NCBI RefSeq assembly: GCF_003149185.1
Contig: NZ_QGDO01000003.1
Location: forward strand, 702,379-766,378
Direction: 5' to 3'
Length of the DNA stretch: 64,000 nt
Source of the DNA: Sediminitomix flava
GTDB taxonomy: Bacteria; Bacteroidota; Bacteroidia; Cytophagales; Flammeovirgaceae
Part shown: one piece after another, positions 53,568 through 60,107 of the stretch
Numbering within the stretch: position 1 is the stretch's first letter
Layout: each line of letters starts with the position of its first letter
Notes under the pieces: generated by a model
What the model saw: the letters and a program-made list of their open reading frames with translations, nothing else
What the model was told of the DNA's origin: nothing
Database searches by the model: none
Position numbers and translations under genes: made by a program

Positions 53568-53618
53568 GAAAAATTAGGCAATAAAAGCCCTGAGCCCCTT
53601 TTTGAGGGCTTTATTACC
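53568..53618 (-). terminator. Terminator between integration and replication modules, element B
   Basis: On the minus strand GGTAATAAAGCCCT pairs with AGGGCTTTTATTGCC (53618-53605 with 53591-53577, one bulge and G-U pairs), followed by TAATTTTT. Same position as the hairpin at 23990-24046 in element A. Confidence 0.72.
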
Positions 53619-53761
53619 TATTTCTAAAAGTTGGGATTGTTGCAACACTAGGAGAGAGGAATGGAAAAGCATTTGTGATCTTAAAGGCTTTTTCCTACAT
53701 TAGTTCTCGCCAAAGAAAATAATGTATCCCCTCTGTGATCTAGTATTGCAATGGGGCTTTT

Positions 53762-54151
53762 TTATGCCTTGTGACTTTTCTGTCTTGCTTTCATGGAACG
53801 TAGAAAAGCCTCTGCTTTGGTTTCTGTCTTGATTTTTTCATTTGAATCTGCCAATCGTTTCTTTTCCATTGCTTCTACTAATTCCGCTTCTTTATAAAGC
53901 TTTTTTCGATTAAGCTTATAAGGTTTGATAAACCCTTGAGCTTGTAGAGCGTGAAGACTTCCTGTTGAAATATTGAGAAACTTGCTAGCCTGTTTGCTAT
54001 CAAGAAATCCATTTTCGTTGTTGGAAGACTTTGTTGTATTTAACATTTCACTATTAACTTCTATAATAGCTTCTTTTACCATTGCCTTGATTTCAGCTTT
54101 AAAGGCTTCTGTATTGAATGAGAATAGTTGATTTTGAGCATTATTATTCAT
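53762..54151 (-). CDS. Excisionase-like HTH protein, element B
   Basis: A 129-residue protein. The N-terminal 50 residues are helical and acidic. The HTH_17 domain follows ('FLDSKQASKFLNISTGSLHALQAQGFIKPYKLNRKKLYKEAELVEAM'), then a basic tail. It overlaps the upstream recombinase gene by 8 nt, the reverse order to element A, where the HTH comes first. Probably the recombination directionality factor or regulator of recombinase B. A hairpin separates it from the replication genes. Confidence 0.8.
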   Translation of the reverse strand: MNNNAQNQLFSFNTEAFKAEIKAMVKEAIIEVNSEMLNTTKSSNNENGFLDSKQASKFLNISTGSLHALQAQGFIKPYKLNRKKLYKEAELVEAMEKKRLADSNEKIKTETKAEAFLRSMKARQKSHKA

Positions 54152-55277
54152 CGTTGTTTTGGTTTAAAATATTAGGAATATTGTTGACTGTACTGATTGC
54201 TTTTCGATTGTCTACTTTGGCGTATCGAAGGGTGTTATTAAGACTCTTATGTCCCATCATTTCCTTGGTCAAATAGATGTCACCTGTTTGCTGATAAATC
54301 AATGAACCATAGGTGTGACGGAAATTGTGAAAGGTAATGTCTTTATGAATTCCTGCTTTCATGACCCATTCCTTGATTCTAAGGTTCGTCCAAGCCGAAT
54401 ACTTGAAACCTTCGAAAATCAGTTGTTTAGGATTAGATGAACGTTCTCCCAAGAGTTCTAAAGTCTCTTGATTGATCGGCTGTATTTCTATATTCTTACG
54501 CTTTACCTGTCTGAATTTCAAATAAGGTTGTTGCCCTTCTTCTATGATAACATTTTCCCATTTGAGCATTAAAACATTTTGTTTTCTTAATCCTGTCAAT
54601 GCACTGAATAGACAAGCTCTTTTGACTACATCAGAATGACAATGTGTATTTGCCAATTTCTTTAGTTCATCAATAGTCAAGTAATCTTTATGTACTTCAG
54701 CTTCTGGAATAGGTCTCACCCTAGCAGAGATATCTATAGGAATAATACCTTCCATAAAAGCCTCTTTAATGGTTAATCTCACTCTACTGAAATACGCTTT
54801 AGCCGTATTGCGAGAGAGCTTTTTGTCTTTACTCTTGGTTTGCATTGCCTCATGTAAAAGGTATTGCTTGATATTGTCCAAAACCTTATAATCAATGTGT
54901 TCCAATTGTAGGTCTTGTAACCACTCAATTCTAAGTAGACATGTTAAAGCACTTTTCCATGTACTGCTAGACTTGTCTTGATCCCTTTTAAGGATTTGCT
55001 GAGCAAAGTACTCAAGGAAAGTAAGGAATTTCTTGTCCTCATTTTCTAAAAGAGCACTATGCTTGAGTTCTTTGATCCTTTCCAAACGAATAATTTCAGC
55101 TTTGTTGATCATTCGTTGGTTATACTCCTTTTCAATTTTATCCGTAGCAGGAGTGAAGATGTGAGTCTTAAGGTATTCCTTGAATCGATTTCCAGCAAAA
55201 GTGATATCAAGAAATAGACTTGCTTTTTTCCCTTTTTCGATAGGTTTTTGTCTTAGTGTTACTTTGTACTTTACCAT
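54144..55277 (-). CDS. Tyrosine recombinase B (integrase)
   Basis: A 377-residue tyrosine recombinase with Arm-DNA-binding N-terminus ('LRQKPIEKGKKASLFLDITF'), SAM-like core domain and catalytic domain: Arg in 'LTGLRKQNVLML', His-x-x-Arg in 'ITFHNFRHTYGS', His in 'MMGHKSLNNT' and Tyr in 'RYAKV'. It is the only recombinase of element B and sits closest to the mnmE att site, so it is the likely enzyme for that site. A GGGGTAA palindrome group lies upstream. It overlaps the following HTH gene by 8 nt. Confidence 0.9.
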   Translation of the reverse strand: MVKYKVTLRQKPIEKGKKASLFLDITFAGNRFKEYLKTHIFTPATDKIEKEYNQRMINKAEIIRLERIKELKHSALLENEDKKFLTFLEYFAQQILKRDQDKSSSTWKSALTCLLRIEWLQDLQLEHIDYKVLDNIKQYLLHEAMQTKSKDKKLSRNTAKAYFSRVRLTIKEAFMEGIIPIDISARVRPIPEAEVHKDYLTIDELKKLANTHCHSDVVKRACLFSALTGLRKQNVLMLKWENVIIEEGQQPYLKFRQVKRKNIEIQPINQETLELLGERSSNPKQLIFEGFKYSAWTNLRIKEWVMKAGIHKDITFHNFRHTYGSLIYQQTGDIYLTKEMMGHKSLNNTLRYAKVDNRKAISTVNNIPNILNQNNDE

Positions 55278-55333
55278 AAAGCGTTTTTTTGTTTTTAACT
55301 TTGGTATGGTTCAAAGGAACGGAGAAAAAGGAG

Positions 55334-55362
55334 TTACCCCTACCATTACCCCTAGGGGTAAT
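55334..55362. promoter_or_regulatory. TTACCCC/GGGGTAA operator-like palindrome upstream of recombinase B
   Basis: An 18-bp perfect palindrome, ATTACCCCTAGGGGTAAT (55345-55362), is accompanied by another TTACCCCTA half site at 55334. It lies between the 291-aa gene and the recombinase start, 57-85 nt upstream of the latter, where a repressor or HTH protein could act. Confidence 0.5.
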
Positions 55363-55378
55363 TTTTCAAAAAAGATTC

Positions 55379-56254
55379 TTAAAGCTCATTTATTTTGTCC
55401 CTCAGAAGGTGTTGAAACTCCTTCGGAAGCTTGATTTTCTCGGCATAAGGGAGAATAAAACTATTTATGTACTCTGTATATTTGATTTTAGTCAGATCGA
55501 AAGTATCAATGCATTTTTCAAGGTCTTTGTAGATATCTTTGCTATATCCAAGCTTTGGATTAGGCTTCTTATTTAATGAAATAGAAATAAATCTAGCCTC
55601 AACAGATCGATTGTCTGTGATTTCAGTTGCTTTATAGAATTCATAACAAAAGTGGAAGAACATGACTTTTGCCTTTTGTGGCATACGTTCAAAGTCTGTT
55701 TCAGCTTGAGCAATAGCTTCTGTTGCACAGCTAAGTTGAATTTCTTCTATATTTTCATCTTGTGAGAACAGGTTATACTGCCCATCCATAACTTTGTCTA
55801 ATGCTTCAAACTTTGCAATAAGTGAAATCCATTTATTAGAGTCGGTTTCCTCAATCCACTGAGTATTGAAAGCATAGTTGGCAGGAAGTGTATCAAACTT
55901 AGCCAGTTGTTTTTGGTGCTTCTCTTGAAGCTTAGGAATACTCTGCATACAGAGATAGCTGTATTTAAACTCAGGATTAGCTTCACGTAGGTAAACAGAA
56001 TATTTCTCGAAGACTTCCTCTAACAGCATATTTTTATGAGAAGTTGATGAGGTAACATTTTCTCTCATGCTTTGAAGCATTGGGTATACTTTATCTGATA
56101 GAAAAGAGCTAGCAATTTTCTCTTCACTGAGAAAAGGATTGCTTTCATAGTACTCTTCAAATCTGTTAAAGATAGCATCTAGTTCTTGTGCTTTAGCTTT
56201 TTCAAACTGTTCTTTCAGTTCGGTCTCTTTGCTAGTCATGGATTTTCGATTCAT
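55379..56254 (-). CDS. Uncharacterised helical island protein, element B
   Basis: A 291-residue, mostly helical acidic protein without recognised motifs, signal peptide or membrane segments. The N-terminal third is coiled-coil-like ('KEQFEKAKAQELDAIFNRFEEYY'). It lies 12 nt after the Zn-finger/HTH gene and before recombinase B, the same slot as the 415-aa unknown of element A, although I see no convincing sequence similarity between them. A role in integration or its control is inferred from position only. Confidence 0.6.
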   Translation of the reverse strand: MNRKSMTSKETELKEQFEKAKAQELDAIFNRFEEYYESNPFLSEEKIASSFLSDKVYPMLQSMRENVTSSTSHKNMLLEEVFEKYSVYLREANPEFKYSYLCMQSIPKLQEKHQKQLAKFDTLPANYAFNTQWIEETDSNKWISLIAKFEALDKVMDGQYNLFSQDENIEEIQLSCATEAIAQAETDFERMPQKAKVMFFHFCYEFYKATEITDNRSVEARFISISLNKKPNPKLGYSKDIYKDLEKCIDTFDLTKIKYTEYINSFILPYAEKIKLPKEFQHLLRDKINEL

Positions 56255-56266
56255 ATTAGATATCAG

Positions 56267-56641
56267 TTAATCGTTAAAAATGGCTTCTAATTCACTTCGT
56301 TTAAAAATAGAGCGAGCGTTAAGTTTATGCTTTTTGACAATTCCTTTTTTGATAAGATTGTACAAGGTTCCTTTACTGATTCTTAAAAATCTACAAGCTT
56401 CTTTCACATTCATGAATTCTTCTTTTATAACTCCAGAAGTCATCTGAGCTTTTCGGATTTCTTCATTAGCAAACTCTTTTGGTTTTGTTTCTATTTCATT
56501 TTGTAGCTGTGCTTCTTTCTTCCTGAGTTTATAGTGTTTTTGGTTACAGCGATGACTGCAATATTTTGTAAAAGTAGTTTTTGCTATAAACTCATTATGG
56601 CAGTAGATACATCGCTTCTTTATCTCCATATTAGAACTCAT
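56267..56641 (-). CDS. Zinc-finger plus excisionase-type HTH protein, element B
   Basis: A protein of about 124 residues from the ATG at 56641; an in-frame ATG at 56686 would add 15 residues, but the shorter start gives MSSNMEIKKRCIYCHNEFIA, matching the start of the element A copy at 28681. It has a C-x2-C...C-x3-C zinc ribbon ('CIYCHNEF...KYCSHRCNQKHY') and HTH_17 ('EFMNVKEACRFLRISKGTLYNLIKKGIVKKHKLNARSIFKRSEL'). First gene of the element B minus-strand operon, next to the att site. Confidence 0.78.
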   Translation of the reverse strand: MSSNMEIKKRCIYCHNEFIAKTTFTKYCSHRCNQKHYKLRKKEAQLQNEIETKPKEFANEEIRKAQMTSGVIKEEFMNVKEACRFLRISKGTLYNLIKKGIVKKHKLNARSIFKRSELEAIFND

Positions 56642-56832
56642 AGGCGTATAAGCTTGTCCAATGTTGTTCAAAAGATTCACGACCACCTAGGGACAATAGT
56701 GTTTTATGCTGACTAATATTGTCCATAAGTGTTCAATAAATTATTGTCCCTTGATAGATAATATTCTTCAGAGGGACAGAAAACGATCAAAATATAGTTT
56801 GAAATTTTTGTAAATGAAAATGTGTGGTAATA
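56642..56832. other. Right end of element B with GGACAATA repeats
   Basis: Non-coding end between the Zn-finger/HTH gene and the mnmE terminator. GGACAATA at 56691 faces TATTGTCC at 56717, with a further TATTGTCC at 56742 and a TTGTCC half site near 56654. These 8-bp repeats, 90 to 220 bp from the att core, could be recombinase arm sites or operators for the Zn-finger/HTH protein. Confidence 0.5.
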
Positions 56833-56869
56833 AAAAATCCCTTTATACAGCTCGTATAAAGGGATTTTT
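56833..56869 (-). terminator. Terminator downstream of mnmE, located inside element B
   Basis: A perfect 16-bp stem (56833-56848 with 56854-56869), 5-nt loop, with A tracts on the left and T tracts on the right, so it can work in both directions. It lies 28 nt past the mnmE stop but inside the att boundary, so the element supplies mnmE with a terminator. Confidence 0.92.
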
Positions 56870-56897
56870 AAAGTTTGAATACTTATGATTTGATGGC

Positions 56898-58286
56898 TTA
56901 CTTGCCGATACAAAATTTTGAAAAGATATTCTCAAGCAGATCATCAGTAGTTACTTCTCCAGTAATTTCACCCAAATGATGAAGGGCTGTACGGATATCT
57001 AAAGCCAATAAATCACCAGAAATACCTAAGTCTAATCCGTTAAGAACTTCCTCTAAGGCTTTATCTGTTTCACTCAAACTTTCAAAGTGACGAGCATTTG
57101 TAACCACAGTGTTACCTGTTCGGAAATCATCTGCTTTTACTAAATGTAAGGCTCTTTCTCTTAAGGCATCAATATCTTTTTGTTCTGCAGAAATCGTAAT
57201 TAATTCTTCTTTGAATTCATCGAATTCGGTAGGGAGTTTACCTCCTTCAATAAGGTCTATTTTGTTGGCAATCAGAATATATGGTGTGCCTAATTCTTCT
57301 AAATGAAGTACTTCCTCTTTTACTTCCTCGTAATTTGCTGTCTTGGAGTCAAATAGGTAGAAAATGAGAGAAGCTTCTTTCATTTTTTGATAAGAACGCT
57401 CAACTCCAATTGCTTCAACTTTATCTTCTGTTTGGCGAAGCCCTGCAGTATCAATAAATCTAAAACTGATTCCGCCAATGATGATTTCATCTTCAATAAA
57501 GTCACGAGTAGTACCTGCAATATCAGATACAATTGCTTTTTCCTCGTTTAGAAGAGCATTCAACAAGGTCGATTTACCTGCATTTGGTTTACCTGCAATT
57601 ACTGTTGGTACACCGTTTTTGATGACATTTCCGAGAGCAAAAGACTCTGTAAGTCTTCTAATTAGTCTTTGAAGTGCATAAATCAAGTTTTTCAGATCAG
57701 TACGATCCGCAAACTCAACATCTTCTTCACTAAAATCGAGTTCAAGCTCAATCATAGATGCAAAGTGAATTAACTTTTCTCGGAGTTCTTTGATTTCATG
57801 AGAAAAACCTCCACGCATCTGGTTCATAGCTGCAGAGTGTGACGCTTGAGAATCTGAAGCGATCAAATCGGCTACGGCTTCCGCTTGAGCAAGGTCAAAT
57901 TTACCGTTTAAGAATGCACGTTTTGTGAATTCTCCAGCTTTCGCATAACGGATACCTTCTTCGCTAAAAACTTTAATAATGCGTTGAACAATATAATCGG
58001 AACCGTGACAAGAAATTTCAACGGTATTTTCACCAGTGTATGAATGAGGTCCTTTAAATAAGGTAACCAATACTTCATCCACTATGGCTCCATCTTTATC
58101 CCTGATTGTTCCAAAGTGGGCTGTATGTCCTTTTTGGGCTTCAAGGTCTTTACCCTTGAATACTTTATTTGTAACACGGATAGCATCTTCTCCCGAAACT
58201 CTTATCACATGTATCGCTCCTTTACCGGGAGGAGTTGACAGTGCAATCACTGTATCCTGATTATTTGCTAATGCTGCCGGATTCAT
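56898..58286 (-). CDS. mnmE: tRNA modification GTPase MnmE
   Basis: A 462-residue MnmE, full length. It has the N-terminal formyl-THF-binding domain ('TVIALSTPPGKGAIHVIRVSG'), the helical domain, and an inserted G domain with G1 GKPNAGKST, 'DIAGTTRD', DTAG and NKID. It ends in the conserved FCIGK, whose Cys is needed for the reaction. With MnmG it installs the cmnm5 group on U34 of certain tRNAs. The last codons are also the att-like core (56899-56913); the stop codon and CIGK are kept after integration, so the gene is not disrupted. It is transcribed from a TATCTTTG promoter. Confidence 0.97.
   Translation of the reverse strand: MNPAALANNQDTVIALSTPPGKGAIHVIRVSGEDAIRVTNKVFKGKDLEAQKGHTAHFGTIRDKDGAIVDEVLVTLFKGPHSYTGENTVEISCHGSDYIVQRIIKVFSEEGIRYAKAGEFTKRAFLNGKFDLAQAEAVADLIASDSQASHSAAMNQMRGGFSHEIKELREKLIHFASMIELELDFSEEDVEFADRTDLKNLIYALQRLIRRLTESFALGNVIKNGVPTVIAGKPNAGKSTLLNALLNEEKAIVSDIAGTTRDFIEDEIIIGGISFRFIDTAGLRQTEDKVEAIGVERSYQKMKEASLIFYLFDSKTANYEEVKEEVLHLEELGTPYILIANKIDLIEGGKLPTEFDEFKEELITISAEQKDIDALRERALHLVKADDFRTGNTVVTNARHFESLSETDKALEEVLNGLDLGISGDLLALDIRTALHHLGEITGEVTTDDLLENIFSKFCIGK
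56899..56913. repeat. att-like core in the mnmE 3' end (attR, element B)
   Basis: TACTTGCCGATACAA includes most of the stop codon and the CIGK codons of mnmE read on the minus strand. Near copies lie at 28923-28937 and 2022-2036. As I recall it, the SGI1 attB in Salmonella trmE is TTCTGTATCGGTAAGTAA, which is the same gene position and nearly the same bases. Confidence 0.8.
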
Positions 58287-58326
58287 TTTTATACTTATCC
58301 TTCTTTTTCTATTCTAAATTTTGTTA

Positions 58327-58353
58327 CAAAGATACAGAAAATAAAATATGCAA
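58327..58353 (-). promoter_or_regulatory. Bacteroidota-type promoter of mnmE
   Basis: On the minus strand TTG (58353-58351), a 16-nt spacer and TATCTTTG (58334-58327) precede the mnmE start by about 40 nt. Confidence 0.65.
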
Positions 58354-58548
58354 GCTCTTTGAGTGGCACGAATCATTTGAAAAGGTATTTTTATTGTTTT
58401 CTTTCGACCACAAAAAAGCTTAAAAGGAAACATTTTATTGAATATTTTAAGAAATTTGAATGTAATCAATAATGGTGAAATACTGTTTTTGATTGCGAAT
58501 ATCCACGTATAGATATTTTTTTTACCCAGTTATTAAACATAAAACACA

Positions 58549-60000
58549 ATGAATCAAGAAGTAATCAACTTGGCTCCAAGTAATGTTTGGGAGTGTTTCG
58601 AACAGTTGAATGCAGTACCAAGACCTTCTAAAAAAGAGGAGAGAGTCATTGAGTTCACAAAGAAGTTTGGTGAAGACCTCGGATTGGAAACAATTGTTGA
58701 CAAAATCGGGAACGTAATCATCAGAAAACCAGCAACTGCAGGAATGGAAGATCGTACTCCAGTGGTTTTACAAGCCCATTTGGATATGGTACACCAAAAA
58801 AATGCTGCCACAAATTTTGATTTCAATTCGCAAGGTATCGAATCGTATATTGATGGTGGTTGGGTGAAAGCAAATGGAACAACTTTAGGAGCGGATAACG
58901 GAATGGGAGTTGCTGCGATGATGGCTGTTCTTAAAGCTAAAGATATTGAGCATGGACCAGTGGAGTGCCTTTTCACGATTGATGAGGAAACGGGTATGAC
59001 TGGAGCAAAGAACCTTGAGCCAAATATGCTACAAGCTAAAATCCTTTTGAACTTAGATACTGAAGATGAAGGAGAGCTTTGTATTGGTTGTGCAGGTGGT
59101 ATTGATAATACAATTAACTTAAATTATACAGAAGAAGCAGTTTCTGGAGGAAAAGTCGCTTATAAAGTAACTGTAAAAGGTTTAAAAGGAGGACACTCTG
59201 GTTGTGATATTCACTTAGGAAGAGGAAATGCTAACAAAATTATGAATGAAATTTTGTTGGATGCGGCTTCTTTGGAAGTAAGTGTTTCAGAAATTGACGG
59301 GGGAAGTCTTAGAAATGCAATCCCAAGAGAGTCGTTTTCAGTTGTAGTTTTAGATGAAGAAAGAGCTACAGAGTTTGAGGCTTTAGTAGCTGAAAAAGCG
59401 ACAGAGATCAATGTTGCATTCGCAGAAGCAGAAGGAGCAATCGTAATTCAAGCTGAAAAAACAGTGCTTCCTTCAAATGTGATGAATGCTGAAGAGCAAT
59501 CATCTTTCTTAGATGCAGTTGAAGCTTGTCCGAATGGTGTTCTAGGAATGAGTCCTGATTTTGAAGGCTTAGTTGAGACATCTACTTCAATGGCTCGAAT
59601 TATTCTGAAAGAAGGAAAAGCTACAGTTCAAATGTTGACCAGAAGCTCTGTGGATGAAGCTAAAGACACGGCTTCAGAGCAAATTGAAGGTGCTTTTGCT
59701 AACACTTCAGCAACTTTTGAAAGAGCAGGTGAATATGCCGGATGGGCTCCTAACCCGAATTCAGCAGTTCTGGAAACAATGCAAGGACTTTATACTGAGT
59801 TATTCGGAAAAGCGCCAGTAGTAAATGCTGTACATGCAGGATTGGAGTGTGGTATCATCGGACAACATTACCCAGAAATGGATATGATTTCTTTTGGACC
59901 TACAATCAAGAACCCTCATTCACCAGATGAAATGTGTGAGATTGAGTCTGTTCAAAAATTCTGGGATTACTTGGTGGCAACACTTAAGAATATCAAATAA
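58549..60000 (+). CDS. pepD: Aminoacyl-histidine dipeptidase PepD (M20 family)
   Basis: A 483-residue cytosolic M20/PepD metallopeptidase of the normal length, which cleaves Xaa-His and other dipeptides. Zinc ligands are visible in order: His in 'VVLQAHLDMVH' near 80, Asp in 'LGADNGMGVAAMMA' near 118, Glu-Glu in 'TIDEETGMTGA' near 149, Asp in 'LNLDTEDEGEL' near 172, and His in 'KNPHSPDE' near 460. The middle part is the dimerisation domain ('KGLKGGHSGCDIHLGRGN'). It is a monocistronic chromosomal gene next to mnmE, outside the mobile elements, followed by a terminator. Confidence 0.94.
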   Translation: MNQEVINLAPSNVWECFEQLNAVPRPSKKEERVIEFTKKFGEDLGLETIVDKIGNVIIRKPATAGMEDRTPVVLQAHLDMVHQKNAATNFDFNSQGIESYIDGGWVKANGTTLGADNGMGVAAMMAVLKAKDIEHGPVECLFTIDEETGMTGAKNLEPNMLQAKILLNLDTEDEGELCIGCAGGIDNTINLNYTEEAVSGGKVAYKVTVKGLKGGHSGCDIHLGRGNANKIMNEILLDAASLEVSVSEIDGGSLRNAIPRESFSVVVLDEERATEFEALVAEKATEINVAFAEAEGAIVIQAEKTVLPSNVMNAEEQSSFLDAVEACPNGVLGMSPDFEGLVETSTSMARIILKEGKATVQMLTRSSVDEAKDTASEQIEGAFANTSATFERAGEYAGWAPNPNSAVLETMQGLYTELFGKAPVVNAVHAGLECGIIGQHYPEMDMISFGPTIKNPHSPDEMCEIESVQKFWDYLVATLKNIK

Positions 60001-60024
60001 TCTGACATACAGGAATATTTAGAA

Positions 60025-60066
60025 AGTGTCAGTTCTTTATTAAAAAAAGAACTGTCACTTTTTTTT
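60025..60066 (+). terminator. Terminator of pepD
   Basis: A 14-bp stem with one mismatch (60025-60038 with 60046-60059), A-rich loop and eight T residues, 25 nt after the stop. Confidence 0.92.
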
Positions 60067-60107
60067 AGAAATAAGTTAACAGCAAGCTTAATAATTACTA
60101 AACCAAC

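Larger units (their letters stand above)
28923..56913. mobile_element. Integrative element B (about 28 kb) carrying helicase, type I R-M and McrBC defence cargo
   Basis: Bounded by the junction att copy and the mnmE 3' end. Same plan as element A: minus-strand Zn-finger/HTH, recombinase, HTH, BT4734-type gene and primase-helicase near mnmE, then an iteron-like cluster, then plus-strand cargo (RecQ-exonuclease/UvrD pair, hsdMS, ATPase pair, hsdR, mcrBC, lipoproteins). No relaxase or secretion genes seen. Limits are inferred from the repeats. Confidence 0.75.

Noticed and set aside
55180-55576. Plus-strand frames of 84 and 95 codons opposite the recombinase and 291-aa genes
   Set aside because: They are antisense shadows of two well-supported minus-strand genes and their spacer.
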